In this document: one piece after another, positions 36,581-45,648 of the stretch
Layout: each line of letters opens with the position of its first letter
Position numbering within the stretch: the first letter of the stretch is position 1
Assembly (NCBI RefSeq): GCF_001612965.1
Contig: NZ_BDBL01000037.1
Coordinates: 1 to 64,000 of the forward strand
Direction: 5' to 3'
DNA from: Nocardia kruczakiae NBRC 101016
GTDB taxonomy: Bacteria; Actinomycetota; Actinomycetes; Mycobacteriales; Mycobacteriaceae
Length of the DNA stretch: 64,000 nucleotides
Program-made: the position numbers and the translations under genes
Notes under the pieces: model-generated
What the model saw: only the letters and a program-made list of their open reading frames with translations
Databases searched by the model: none
What the model was told of the DNA's origin: nothing

Positions 36581-37939
36581 ATGACAGACGTGGACTGTTG
36601 CGTGATCGGTGGCGGATTCGCCGGGTTGACCGCAGCACTGCGACTCGAGCAAGCGGGTCGATCGGTGGCGCTGCTCGAAGCACGCGACCGGCTCGGCGGG
36701 CGCACGTTCACCGAGGTGCGCACGGACGGCTGCTGGATCGACCGCGGCGGCGCCTGGATCGGGCCCGGACAGGACCGCATCCGTGCCCTGATGGCCGAAT
36801 TCGGGATCGGGAGCTACCGGCAGTACACCGACGGCGAGGCGATGATGGTCGTCGACGGCGAGCAGTACCGCTACACCGGCACGATCCCGTGGACGATGAG
36901 TCCGTGGGCCGCCATCAACCTCGGCGCCGGCTTCGCCGAGCTCGCCTACCTGTGCAAGTCGATCCCGCTCGACGCGCCGTGGGATGCCCGCAAGGCCGAG
37001 AAATGGGATCGGATCACGGTGGCGCAATGGCTGACTCGCATCCGGTCGAAGACCGCCCACGATCTGCTCGAGACCGCCATCGCGGGCAGCTATACCTCCG
37101 CCGCCTCGGAAGTGTCCATGCTGTTCGCGCTGTATCAGATGGCGTCCGGGGGCGGGCCGAACTTCATGTTCAGCGTCCGCGGCGGCGCCCAGGACTCGCG
37201 GCCCGTGGGCGGCATGGGCGCGATCTACGGTGCGATGGCCGACCAGGTCGGCGACTCCATTCACCTGTCACATCCGGTGCACGGCATCGAGCAGGACGAG
37301 TCCGGGGTGACCGTGCACGCCGGAGCGTCGACGCTGCGCGCTCCTCGGGCGATCGTCGCCGTCCCGCTCGCGGTCGCCGGGCAGATCCGGTACGAGCCGA
37401 TGCTGCCGGTCGATCGCTCGTTGCTGCATCAGCGCGTGCCGAGTGGCTCGATCATCAAAACCTCCGTCGTCTACGACGAGCCGTTCTGGCGGTACGACGG
37501 ATTGTCCGGTCAGTCGGCCGCGCCGGGGTCACCGGCCACCGTCACCATCGACGCCTGCACCGATACCGCGCGCCCCGGAGTGCTGTGCGTCATCACGGAG
37601 GGGCCCACCGCACGACGGATCGGCCGGCTCGACGCCACCGAACGCAGGACCGCGATCGTGCGTGAACTGGTCGCCCGGTTCGGGAACAGAGCCGGTTCCC
37701 CGGTCGACTACGTCGAGCAGGACTGGAGTGCCGAACGCTATTCCGGCGGCGGAATGCTCAGTCACCTCCCGACCGGGGTGCTCACCGGGTTCGGCCGTGC
37801 GCTGCGCGAACCGTGCGGACGGATCCACTGGGCCGGAACCGAGAGCTCGGCCGTGATGTGCGGGTGGGTCGACGGAGCGGTTCGCTCGGGGGAACGCGCC
37901 GCGAGCGAGGTACTGCGACACGAACTCGCCGCGGTCTGA
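36581..37939 (+). CDS. Flavin-containing monoamine oxidase family protein
   Basis: The 452-residue FAD enzyme has the dinucleotide-binding motif 'CVIGGGFAGLTAALRLEQAG' (about 6-25) and 'RDRLGGRTFTE'. It also has the MAO C-terminal FAD segment 'RIHWAGTESSAVMCGWVDGA', where the Trp and Gly-rich turn contact the flavin. Likely substrates are amines or polyamines. ATG 36581 is used; the frame is open upstream but crosses the promoter. It is convergent with the SDR gene 12 bases away. Confidence 0.9.
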   Translation: MTDVDCCVIGGGFAGLTAALRLEQAGRSVALLEARDRLGGRTFTEVRTDGCWIDRGGAWIGPGQDRIRALMAEFGIGSYRQYTDGEAMMVVDGEQYRYTGTIPWTMSPWAAINLGAGFAELAYLCKSIPLDAPWDARKAEKWDRITVAQWLTRIRSKTAHDLLETAIAGSYTSAASEVSMLFALYQMASGGGPNFMFSVRGGAQDSRPVGGMGAIYGAMADQVGDSIHLSHPVHGIEQDESGVTVHAGASTLRAPRAIVAVPLAVAGQIRYEPMLPVDRSLLHQRVPSGSIIKTSVVYDEPFWRYDGLSGQSAAPGSPATVTIDACTDTARPGVLCVITEGPTARRIGRLDATERRTAIVRELVARFGNRAGSPVDYVEQDWSAERYSGGGMLSHLPTGVLTGFGRALREPCGRIHWAGTESSAVMCGWVDGAVRSGERAASEVLRHELAAV

Positions 37940-37951
37940 GGGCCGAAGCGT

Positions 37952-38803
37952 TCAGCGCGGTCCCGAGCCGAAGAATCGCCACAGATACCCGGGCAGCTTG
38001 CGCAGCGGGACAGCGCGCGGCCAATCGCCGGCACGGAAGTAGGCGTCGCTGCCGCCGTCGACGAAAACGATACTGCCGCACAGGAAACGCGCCGCCGGCG
38101 ACAGCATGAACACCGCCCACTCGGCCAGGTCGCCCGGATCGCCGAATCCGCCGATCGGAACCGGGAACCGCTCGATATTCTTGGCCTCGGCCTCAGTCGC
38201 GAGCTGCTTCTCCAGCAGCGGCGTCAGCACCGCGCCGGGCGCCAGGGCGTTGAGCCGGATCCCCGCCCCGGCCCACTGCGCGGTCGTCGCCTGGCGGCGC
38301 ACCCAGTGACTCACCGCGATCTTCGACGTCCCGTACGCGATCGACGGCGCGTTTCTGCCGAAGATCCGCAACGCTCGCAGCGCCTTCTCGGTGTCACCGG
38401 CCAGCAGCGCTCGAATCGCCCGGCGCGGCACCAGCGGCGTGGTGGTCGTCGAATTGCTGCCGAACACAACGACTTTCGCCTCGTCCGCGCGCGCCAGCGC
38501 CGAGCGCCAGCCGTCGAGCAGGTCGACGACGCCGCGATAGTTCACCTCGAAGATCACCCGCGGCCGGTCCGCACCGGGCGCCGGCCCCACTCCCGCGGCC
38601 AGGATCGCACCGTCGAGATGCCCGTCCACCTGTGCGAGCACACCGTCGATCGCGGTGCGGCGCCCGGCCGGAGTCGACAGATCCGCGACCACCTGTACGT
38701 CCCGCAGATCGACCCCGACCACCGTATGGCCCCGCTCGCGCAACTTCTCCGCCGCGGCCCGTCCCATTCCGGACGCCGCCCCGGTCACCACGTACACACC
38801 CAC
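37952..38803 (-). CDS. Short-chain dehydrogenase/reductase (3-alpha-HSD-like)
   Basis: The 283-residue SDR has the NAD(P)-binding 'VVTGAASGMGRAAAEKLRER' (about 5-24), the catalytic Ser region 'VVVFGSNSTTTTPL' and the 'YGTSK' catalytic Tyr/Lys. The insertion between Ser and Tyr and the C-terminal 'CGSIVFVDGGSDAYFRAGDW' resemble 3-alpha-hydroxysteroid dehydrogenase-like SDRs. The GTG start is used because no ATG precedes the Rossmann strand. The substrate is uncertain. Confidence 0.88.
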   Translation of the reverse strand: MGVYVVTGAASGMGRAAAEKLRERGHTVVGVDLRDVQVVADLSTPAGRRTAIDGVLAQVDGHLDGAILAAGVGPAPGADRPRVIFEVNYRGVVDLLDGWRSALARADEAKVVVFGSNSTTTTPLVPRRAIRALLAGDTEKALRALRIFGRNAPSIAYGTSKIAVSHWVRRQATTAQWAGAGIRLNALAPGAVLTPLLEKQLATEAEAKNIERFPVPIGGFGDPGDLAEWAVFMLSPAARFLCGSIVFVDGGSDAYFRAGDWPRAVPLRKLPGYLWRFFGSGPR

Positions 38804-38938
38804 CGCATCGCCTGCTTTCCGCTACCCGAGCCTCGAACGATCAGCAACCGGCGGTGGACGACCCCGTCACCGCCGCACCGAACTGTGCCCGAGTCGGAGC
38901 ACGTGCACAATGGCGACGCCCTCGAACCGGACCCGACC

Positions 38939-39490
38939 TCAGTCGAGGACGTAGCGCAGCATCACCGCCGTGTCGAAATGCCTCGTCTCCGCCAACCGGA
39001 GCGGAATACGCTTGTCCAGCAGGGGAAACATCGGTGTACCGCCGCCGAGCACCACGGGCAGGACGAACACTCGATACTCGTCGATGAGCCCGTGCGGAAT
39101 CAGCGAGGCCGCGAGACTCGCGCCGTCGACCTCCATGACGCCGTCGCCCTCGGCCTTGAGCCTGCGCACCTCCTCCACGGCGTTCTCGCTGACCAGCGTG
39201 CTGTTCCAGTGCACCTCGGTCAGTGTCCGCGAGAAGACGACCTTCGGCTTCTCCGTCCACAATCTGCCGAATTCACGCTGGATCGGCGGCGCGTCCTCGG
39301 GCACATGCGGCCAGTAGTCGGCCATCAGCTCGTACAGGCGACGACCGTGCAGCGACATCTCGATGTCCCGATACCGGTCGTTGTGGAACTGGTGCAGCTC
39401 GTCGTCCGGATGGGACCAGTCGATGCTGCCGTCGCGGTCGTTGATGTAACCGTCCAGGGACATGCTGATCCCGTAGCTCAGTCTCCTCAT
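38939..39490 (-). CDS. Dihydrofolate reductase / RibD C-domain family protein
   Basis: The 183-residue protein is a RibD-C/DHFR-like single domain: 'YGISMSLDGYINDRDGSIDW' at the start and 'EVDGASLAASLIPHGLIDEY' in the NADPH-binding half, then 'VVLGGGTPMFPLL'. Such stand-alone proteins are frequent in actinomycetes. They are predicted NADPH reductases, not genuine folate or riboflavin enzymes. It is separated by 54 bases from the amidohydrolase end and may be unrelated to the island to its right. Confidence 0.85.
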   Translation of the reverse strand: MRRLSYGISMSLDGYINDRDGSIDWSHPDDELHQFHNDRYRDIEMSLHGRRLYELMADYWPHVPEDAPPIQREFGRLWTEKPKVVFSRTLTEVHWNSTLVSENAVEEVRRLKAEGDGVMEVDGASLAASLIPHGLIDEYRVFVLPVVLGGGTPMFPLLDKRIPLRLAETRHFDTAVMLRYVLD

Positions 39491-39544
39491 AACGGGACAG
39501 ACGTCGTGCGCGCCCGAAATTCATCGGCGAATGTCGAGCAGATA

Positions 39545-41008
39545 TCACGGTAGGGCCGCGCGACGCAGGTACTCACCGCGCGGCGGTCCGCAGACTGCTC
39601 CGTCACGCAGTATTCGCCGACCGCGCAGGAAAACGTCGGTGACGCGGGCAGACATGTCGAATCCTTCGAAAGGCGTATATTCCTGGGCTGATTCGGAGGA
39701 TTCGGCGTGGACGGTCCAGCGGGCGCCGAGGTCGACGAGGGCGACGTCGGCGTCGTAGCCGGGTGCGATGCGCCCCTTGCGCGTGAGGCCGTAGCGACGG
39801 GCGGGTTCGGTGGCAGTGAGGGCCGCGACCCGGGCCAGGGGCAATCCGCGTTTGGTTCCCTCGCTCACCAGGCCGGGCAGGAGGTACTCGGCACCGCCGA
39901 ATCCGGATTTGGCGCCGAAGACGTCGGCGCGGTCGGTGGCGAACTTCTGTTCGTCGCGGCAGCAGGCGTGATCGCTGACCACCCAGTCGATATCGCCGGC
40001 CAGCAGATGCTGCCACAGCGCCTCGACGTCGCGACGTTCGCGCAGGGGCGGATTCACCTTGCCACCGATACCGTCTGCGGTATCGACGTCGGCGAGCAGA
40101 TGCCCGATGGTCACCTCGCGCCGAAAGTCGATGTGCGGAAACGCCTTCGCCATCCGCAACGCGGCATCCACCGCTTTCGCCGATGACAGATGCAGCAGGT
40201 TGATATTGGGGAAACCGGTTTCGTGGGCGAGGTAGGCGGCCATCGTGATGGCCAGTCCTTCCGAATGGGGCGGGCGGGAGGCGCTGTAGGCACGCAGCCC
40301 GCTGAGCGTGCCCTCGCGTTCGACGAGTTCGGTGTAGGCGGCCATGATTTCGGCGGTTTCGCAGTGCAGCGACAGCGTGAGGACATCGCCGTAGCGTTCC
40401 CGGGCCTCGGCGAGCCCGCGCATGACGAATTCGAAATGCGCCAGGTCGTAGCGTTCGTCCGGGCCGATCATCAGGAATTCGGATTGGTCGCCGGAGCGTC
40501 CGTGCAAGCCGTGACCACCGTAGAACATGAAGATCTTGAACGACGTGATACCGAAATCCTCTACCAGCGTGGGGATTTCGCCGATGTGCTCCCGGGTCAT
40601 CGGCGCCAGGTGGACACCGAAATCGACATACGAGCGTCCGGACATGCGGTCGAGCGCCTCGGGGACGAAGTCGCGGTAGGGGCCGCCGCGGTTGAGATAG
40701 TAACGGCCGGTGCGCAGATAGCTCAACGACGTCGTCACCCCGCCCTGCGCACACGCCCGGCTCTCCGATTCGGTGTCCGCGGCCAGGTCGGAATAGATGC
40801 CCCAGTGCTGATGCGCGTCGACCACCCCCGGAAACGCCAGCAGCCCGCGGGCATCGACGACTTCGGTCGCCGGCCCGGCCGCGATGTCGCGGGCGATATG
40901 GCGGACCACTCCCCCGGCGACGGCGATATCCACGGGCTCCGGCACCTCCGCGTCGCCATCGGGGTGAACCACGCGGGCATTCCGGATCAGCAGCTCGATC
41001 TCCGCCAC
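39545..41008 (-). CDS. Dihydropyrimidinase/hydantoinase-type amidohydrolase (possible imidase)
   Basis: The 487-residue enzyme carries the complete binuclear-metal site of hydantoinases: HxH in 'VVDAHQHWG' (His66, His68), the carbamylated Lys158 in 'TSFKIFMFY', His215 in 'SLHCETAE', His273 in 'LLHLSSAKA' and Asp346 in 'VVSDHACC'. It opens cyclic amides or imides such as hydantoins, dihydropyrimidines or maleimide-like rings. GTG 41008 is preferred over an ATG at 41059, because GGAG lies upstream and the later start leaves an island operator (41019-41037) in the leader rather than inside the coding region. Its neighbours (cyclase, CoA-transferases, amidase) suggest an imide-degradation role. 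Confidence 0.88.
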   Translation of the reverse strand: MAEIELLIRNARVVHPDGDAEVPEPVDIAVAGGVVRHIARDIAAGPATEVVDARGLLAFPGVVDAHQHWGIYSDLAADTESESRACAQGGVTTSLSYLRTGRYYLNRGGPYRDFVPEALDRMSGRSYVDFGVHLAPMTREHIGEIPTLVEDFGITSFKIFMFYGGHGLHGRSGDQSEFLMIGPDERYDLAHFEFVMRGLAEARERYGDVLTLSLHCETAEIMAAYTELVEREGTLSGLRAYSASRPPHSEGLAITMAAYLAHETGFPNINLLHLSSAKAVDAALRMAKAFPHIDFRREVTIGHLLADVDTADGIGGKVNPPLRERRDVEALWQHLLAGDIDWVVSDHACCRDEQKFATDRADVFGAKSGFGGAEYLLPGLVSEGTKRGLPLARVAALTATEPARRYGLTRKGRIAPGYDADVALVDLGARWTVHAESSESAQEYTPFEGFDMSARVTDVFLRGRRILRDGAVCGPPRGEYLRRAALP

Positions 41009-41018
41009 AACCTTCTCC

Positions 41019-41037
41019 AGTTTCGTCCTGCGAAACA
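41019..41037. promoter_or_regulatory. Island operator site A (upstream of hydantoinase gene)
   Basis: AGTTTCG and CGAAACA flank five bases (TCCTG). The inner six bases of each arm are perfectly complementary. It matches the pattern NGTTTCS-N5-SGAAACN found at five other promoters of the island. Confidence 0.65.
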
Positions 41038-41104
41038 CTCTTACCAACGAAGCGATCATCGCAGTACTATTCGCAGGTAGTCAATCGGTACGGCGGCTTG
41101 CGCA

Positions 41105-41123
41105 TGTTTCGCTCTGAGAAACG
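41105..41123. promoter_or_regulatory. Island operator site B (upstream of CoA-transferase operon)
   Basis: TGTTTCG and AGAAACG flank five bases (CTCTG), 24 bases before the CoA-transferase start. With site A, 68 bases to the left, it flanks the divergent promoters. Confidence 0.6.
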
Positions 41124-41146
41124 TTTGGTCGATGAGGAGTTCAGTC

Positions 41147-42334
41147 ATGGCGGGACCACTGTCGGGAATCCGGGTCATCGATGCGGCGACGCTGTTCGCG
41201 GGCCCGCTCGCGGCGACGCTGCTCGCCGACTTCGGCGCCGAGGTGATCAAGATCGAACATCCGGATGGCGATCCGGTGCGCGGGCACGGCGCGCAGCGCG
41301 ACGGTGTCGGTCTGTGGTGGAAGATGCTGGGGCGCGGAAAGAAGTCGGTGACCTTGTATCTCGGGTCGGCCGAGGGGCAGGAGTTGTTCCGGCGGATGGC
41401 CTCCGACGCCGACGTGGTGATCGAGAACTTCCGGCCCGGCACCCTGGAACGGTGGGGATTGGGCTATTCCGCACTGCGGGAACACAATCCGGGTCTCGTC
41501 CTGGCGCGGGTGACCGGGTTCGGGCAGGTGGGGCCGTATGCTCGCCGGCCCGGATTCGGCACCCTGGCGGAGGCGATGAGCGGTTTCGCGGCGATGACCG
41601 GCGAACCCGACGGCCCACCCACGCTGCCGCCCTTCGGCTTGGCCGATGGGATCGCCGCTCTCGCCGCGTCTTTCGCGATCATGTCCGCACTGCGGGCCCG
41701 CGATCGCGACGGTCGCGGCCAGCAGATCGATCTGGCCATCATCGAGCCGATCCTCACCCTGCTCGGCCCGCACATCCTCGCCTACGATCAGCTCGGGGAG
41801 ATCGCGCCGCGCACCGGCAACCGTTCCACCAACAACGCGCCACGCAATACCTATCGCACCGCCGACGGTGGCTGGGTCGCGGTGTCGACCAGCGCGCAAT
41901 CGATCGCCGAACGAGTGATGCGCCTGGTCGAACGGCCCGACTACATCGAGCAGCCGTGGTTCGCCACCGGCACCGGCCGCGCCGCGCACGCCGACGAGCT
42001 GGATGCCGCTGTCGGGGAATGGATTTCCCACCGCGACACCGATGAGGTGGTGCGCGCGTTCGAGAAGGCCGAGGCGGCGGTCGCCCCGATCTACACCGCC
42101 GCCGACATCCTCGCCGACCCGCAGTTCCGCGCGCTGGAATCGATCATCACCCTCGATGATCCGGAACTCGGTGCGCTGCGGATGCAGAACGTGCTGTTCC
42201 GGCTCTCCGACACCCCTGGCCGCATCCGCTGGACCGGCCCCCCGCTGGGGGCACATACCGAGGAGGTCCTGGGCTCCTACGGGGTCGGGGAGGCGCACCT
42301 GGCCCGGCTGCGTACAGCGGGGGTGATCCGATGA
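41147..42334 (+). CDS. CaiB/BaiF (family III) CoA-transferase
   Basis: The 395-residue enzyme shows family III landmarks: 'GIRVIDAATLFAGPLAATLL' (about 6-25), 'VVIENFRPGTLERWGLGY', 'VTGFGQVGPYARRPGFGTLA' and the 'LSDTPGRIRWTGPPLG' C-terminus. It moves CoA between carboxylic acids, activating an acid for catabolism. The Asp often seen in the 'PGYD' position is Gly here, as in many actinobacterial members. ATG 41147 has GAGGAG 7 bases upstream. It starts a three-gene operon (cyclase and MmgE/PrpD follow with 4-base overlaps). Confidence 0.9.
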   Translation: MAGPLSGIRVIDAATLFAGPLAATLLADFGAEVIKIEHPDGDPVRGHGAQRDGVGLWWKMLGRGKKSVTLYLGSAEGQELFRRMASDADVVIENFRPGTLERWGLGYSALREHNPGLVLARVTGFGQVGPYARRPGFGTLAEAMSGFAAMTGEPDGPPTLPPFGLADGIAALAASFAIMSALRARDRDGRGQQIDLAIIEPILTLLGPHILAYDQLGEIAPRTGNRSTNNAPRNTYRTADGGWVAVSTSAQSIAERVMRLVERPDYIEQPWFATGTGRAAHADELDAAVGEWISHRDTDEVVRAFEKAEAAVAPIYTAADILADPQFRALESIITLDDPELGALRMQNVLFRLSDTPGRIRWTGPPLGAHTEEVLGSYGVGEAHLARLRTAGVIR

Positions 42335-43149
42335 GCGCGCGGGATCCGTTGACGGCGGCGGTCTCCGGCGGAGTGCGACTGATCGAATTGGGGCAGCCGT
42401 TCTTCACCGGGATGCCGTGTTCACCGAATCACCCCGGTTTCCGCATGACCCTCATCCGCCGCCACGGTGACATGACGCGCCCCGACGGTGGTTCGGCCGC
42501 CAACGAGATCATCGTCACCGGTGGGCATGTCGGCACGCATATCGATGCGCTCAGCCACGTCAGCCACGACGGGTTGCTGCACGGCGGGGTGGATGCCGCA
42601 CGGGCACAGCGCGGCGGCCTCTTCCACGAACTCGGGGCGGAGAACCTGCCGGGACTGCTGCGGCGCGGGGTGCTGCTCGACGTGGCTGCCCTGCACGGGG
42701 TGCCGACGCTGCCGGGCGGGTACGAGATCACGGTCGAGGATCTGCGGCGGGCGGCGAAGGCGACCGGATCGGAACCGCAGCCGGGCGACGTCGCGCTGAT
42801 CCGGACGGGATGGTCGCGATTGTTCGATGAAGGCGACGCCTACCTCGGTGCGGCCACCGGTGTGCCGGGCGTGGGGGTCGAGGCGGCGCGCTGGCTGGCG
42901 GGCCGCGGGGTGGTGGCCACCGGCTGCGACACCACCGCCTACGAATGCGTCCGGCCGGGCGCGGGGCACAGGGTGCTGCCGGTACACCGGGTGCTGCTGG
43001 TGGAGTCGGGGATCTACATCATGGAGCATCTGGCCCTGGAAGAGCTTGCCGCCGAGAAGCTTCCGGAATTCGTCTTCTTGGCGGCACCGTTGCGCATTGT
43101 CGGCGGCACCGGATCACCGGTGCGCCCGCTCGCGGCGGTGAGCCGATGA
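42331..43149 (+). CDS. Cyclase-family metal hydrolase (kynurenine formamidase/isatin hydrolase-like)
   Basis: The 272-residue protein has the cyclase motif 'GGHVGTHIDALSHVSHDG' (HxGTHxDxxxH, about 65-82), which binds Mn or Zn in kynurenine formamidase and isatin hydrolase. It is likely to hydrolyse a formamide, lactam or similar amide bond. ATGA overlap with the CoA-transferase and with MmgE/PrpD suggests one pathway. The substrate is unknown; amide-ring chemistry agrees with the neighbouring hydantoinase. Confidence 0.88.
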   Translation: MSARDPLTAAVSGGVRLIELGQPFFTGMPCSPNHPGFRMTLIRRHGDMTRPDGGSAANEIIVTGGHVGTHIDALSHVSHDGLLHGGVDAARAQRGGLFHELGAENLPGLLRRGVLLDVAALHGVPTLPGGYEITVEDLRRAAKATGSEPQPGDVALIRTGWSRLFDEGDAYLGAATGVPGVGVEAARWLAGRGVVATGCDTTAYECVRPGAGHRVLPVHRVLLVESGIYIMEHLALEELAAEKLPEFVFLAAPLRIVGGTGSPVRPLAAVSR

Positions 43150-44576
43150 CCGAACAGACGATTCTCGCCCGGCTCGCCGACTTCGCCGCGGCCGCGCGAG
43201 TCACCGGAGTCGGAGCCGAATTGCGCGCCGATACGTCGCGCCGAGTGCTGGATGTGCTCGGTAACAGCATTGCGGCGTTGGACACCCCGCCCGCGGTGGC
43301 GGTGCGCGCGGTGATCACCGAGTGGGGTGGCCACACCGGTGCGACCGCGCTCGGACTGGAGGGCGGATATCCGGCGCCCAGCGCCGCACTGCTGGGTGGC
43401 ACGCTCGCGCACGCTCTGGATTTCGACGACACCCACCTGCCGTCGGTGCTGCATCCGTCGGCGTCGGTGGTACCCGCGGCGCTCGCGGTCGCCGAATCCC
43501 GCGACGCGAGCGGAGCCGCCCTGCTCGACGCGGTGGCCGTGGGAATCGAGATCACGGTGCGAGCCGGAATGGCCGGATACGATGCGACGCTGCGCAATTC
43601 GGTGTTCTTCGAACGCGGATTGCATGCGACCGCCATCTGCGGCGCCGTCGGGGGTGCGGCGGCCGCGGCGATGCTGTCCGGTCTCGAGGCGGACGGCATC
43701 GCCCATGCCATGGCGATCGCGGCGAGTATGGGCTCGGGTCTGCTGGAGGCCAATCGCACCGGTGGCACCGTCAAGCGCGTGCACTGTGGATGGGCGGCAC
43801 ATGCCGCGGTGGCCGCGGCGGGGCTGGCACGCGCCGGGCTCACCGGCCCCCCGACGGTCTTCGAGGGCAGATTCGGTCTGCTGCACGCCTTCTGCGGCGA
43901 TCAGGCCGATCCCGGCGCACTGGTCGACGGGCTCGGCGACCGGTGGCGGCTACCCGACGTGTGCTTCAAGCCCTACCCCTGCAATCACTTCACCCATGCC
44001 GGCATCGACGCGGCACTGCGCCTGCGCGCGCAGGGTGTGCGGCCCGAGGACATCGCGGAACTGGAATTGGGCGCACCCGCGGCGGCATTGCGCACCATCG
44101 GCTATCCACCGGAACTGAAGTCTCGTCCCGAATCCGGTTATCACGCCGCCTTTTCCGGGCCTTATACGATCGCGGCGGCCCTCACCGGCGGCGGTGGACT
44201 CGGGGTGTTCCACGAGGATTTCACCGACACCGCCGCCCGCGACCCCGACCGCCTGGACCTGGCCGCTCGGGTGCGCTGCGTTCCTGATCTCCGCAGCGAC
44301 GACATCTTTCCCACGCAGTTCCCCGCGGTCCTCACCGCGCGCCTGCACGACGGCCGCACCCTCACCGAACGCGTCGAATCCAACCGGGGAGGCCCCGGCA
44401 ATCCGCTCACCCCGGAGGAATTGGCCCTCAAATTCCGGCTCAACACCGAGCGAGCGCTCTCCCCCGTGGCAGCGGACATCCTCAGCGAAACCGCCTTCAA
44501 CCTGGCTGGAGCCGCGACCCTCGACCCGCTGCTGGAACCCCTGCGCACGATCGGGTCGGCGCAGGGGGCACAATGA
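43146..44576 (+). CDS. MmgE/PrpD family dehydratase/hydratase
   Basis: The 476-residue protein matches the MmgE/PrpD family (2-methylcitrate dehydratase and cis-aconitate decarboxylase relatives) along its length. Examples are 'AHALDFDDTHLPSVLHPSAS' (about 91-110) with the conserved Asp/His cluster, 'RTGGTVKRVHCGWAAHAAV' and 'KPYPCNHFTHAGIDAA'. Known members add or remove water from, or decarboxylate, branched tricarboxylates and dicarboxylates. In this setting hydration of a substituted maleate would fit, but that is inference. Confidence 0.88.
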   Translation: MTEQTILARLADFAAAARVTGVGAELRADTSRRVLDVLGNSIAALDTPPAVAVRAVITEWGGHTGATALGLEGGYPAPSAALLGGTLAHALDFDDTHLPSVLHPSASVVPAALAVAESRDASGAALLDAVAVGIEITVRAGMAGYDATLRNSVFFERGLHATAICGAVGGAAAAAMLSGLEADGIAHAMAIAASMGSGLLEANRTGGTVKRVHCGWAAHAAVAAAGLARAGLTGPPTVFEGRFGLLHAFCGDQADPGALVDGLGDRWRLPDVCFKPYPCNHFTHAGIDAALRLRAQGVRPEDIAELELGAPAAALRTIGYPPELKSRPESGYHAAFSGPYTIAAALTGGGGLGVFHEDFTDTAARDPDRLDLAARVRCVPDLRSDDIFPTQFPAVLTARLHDGRTLTERVESNRGGPGNPLTPEELALKFRLNTERALSPVAADILSETAFNLAGAATLDPLLEPLRTIGSAQGAQ

Positions 44577-44624
44577 ACGCCGTTGTGGCGCCGGCCAGAT
44601 CCCCGTTGTTCTCGAGCACTCCGC

Positions 44625-45530
44625 TCAGGACGCCGCGGGTGCGCCGGGGAAGACTCCGGCTCGGCCGAGCAGGGCGGGCACCGGCGCGCCCAAGACCCCG
44701 CCGAGCCAGTTCGCCGTCTCGATGACCGTCTCGATGCGGACGCCGGTGGTGACGCCCATGCGGTCGAGGGTGTACAGCAGATCCTCGGTGGCGATGTTGC
44801 CGGTGGCGGCGGGTGCGAAGGGGCAACCGCCGATACCGCCGGTGCTGGCGTCGAGAACTTGCACGCCGGCATCGAGCGCCGCTATCGCATTGGCGTAGCC
44901 GGTGTTTCGAGTGTTGTGAAAATGGCAGCGAGCCACGGCCCCGGGCGCCCGGCGGCGCACGCCGGAGACCAGGCGTCGCACGCGGTCCGGGGTGCCGACG
45001 CCGATGGTGTCGGCCAGCGCGATTTCGTCGGGGCGGGATTCGGCGACTCGGGAGACGAGGTCGAGCACGCGTGACTCCGGCACCTCCCCTTCGAACGGAC
45101 AGCCGAAGGCGGCCGCGATGGTGACGGTGCGCCACAGTCCGGCCTCGGCGGCGCGGGCCGCCAACCGCGCCCAGCGGGCAATGCCATCCTCCGTGTCGCA
45201 GCCCTGGTTGCGACGGCTGAAGGTATCGGTCGCGACCACCACCACATTGATCTCGTCGACGCCTGCGGCGAGGGCACGGTCGAGTCCACGGTCGTTGAAA
45301 ATCAGCCCGGCATAGGAGGTTTCGTCGTCGCGCGGTACACCGGCCAGCACCGCTTCGGCGTCGGCCATGCGGGGCACCCGGTCGGGATGCACGAAACTCA
45401 CCGCCTCGATCCGGCGCAGTCCGGCATCGACCGATCGGCGAACGAGCTCGATCTTGTCAGCCGTCGCGATCGGCTCCGGCTCGTTCTGCAATCCGTCCCG
45501 CGGCGCGACGTCGACCAGCGTGATCTCCAC
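44625..45530 (-). CDS. HMG-CoA lyase-like enzyme
   Basis: The 301-residue (beta/alpha)8 lyase has 'LVDVAPRDGLQNEP' (about 6-19), the metal ligands in 'CHFHNTRNTGYANAI', and the signature 'GGIGGCPFAPAATGN' with the catalytic Cys. It cleaves 3-hydroxy-3-methyl-type acyl-CoAs (HMG-CoA, or citramalyl-CoA-like substrates) to a smaller acyl-CoA and a keto product. GTG 45530 has GGAGG just upstream. It is divergent from the second CoA-transferase, and both face a GGATAC palindrome. Confidence 0.92.
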   Translation of the reverse strand: MEITLVDVAPRDGLQNEPEPIATADKIELVRRSVDAGLRRIEAVSFVHPDRVPRMADAEAVLAGVPRDDETSYAGLIFNDRGLDRALAAGVDEINVVVVATDTFSRRNQGCDTEDGIARWARLAARAAEAGLWRTVTIAAAFGCPFEGEVPESRVLDLVSRVAESRPDEIALADTIGVGTPDRVRRLVSGVRRRAPGAVARCHFHNTRNTGYANAIAALDAGVQVLDASTGGIGGCPFAPAATGNIATEDLLYTLDRMGVTTGVRIETVIETANWLGGVLGAPVPALLGRAGVFPGAPAAS

Positions 45531-45570
45531 GGCTCCTCCGTTTCCCGATCTTGCCGAGTGTTTCGCTACG

Positions 45571-45585
45571 GGATACATTGTATCC
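45571..45585. promoter_or_regulatory. GGATAC/GTATCC palindrome between HMG-CoA lyase and CoA-transferase genes
   Basis: GGATAC and GTATCC flank ATT, 41 bases before the lyase start and 64 before the CoA-transferase start. It differs from the GTTTC-GAAAC sites of the island. A partial half-site TGTTTCG lies just beside it (45560-45566). It may bind a second regulator. Confidence 0.45.
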
Positions 45586-45648
45586 ATTCTCACGGGACCG
45601 CGCGGCCGGATTCCGCCCGCGGCGCTGCGACAGAACGGAGTTGGCCCG

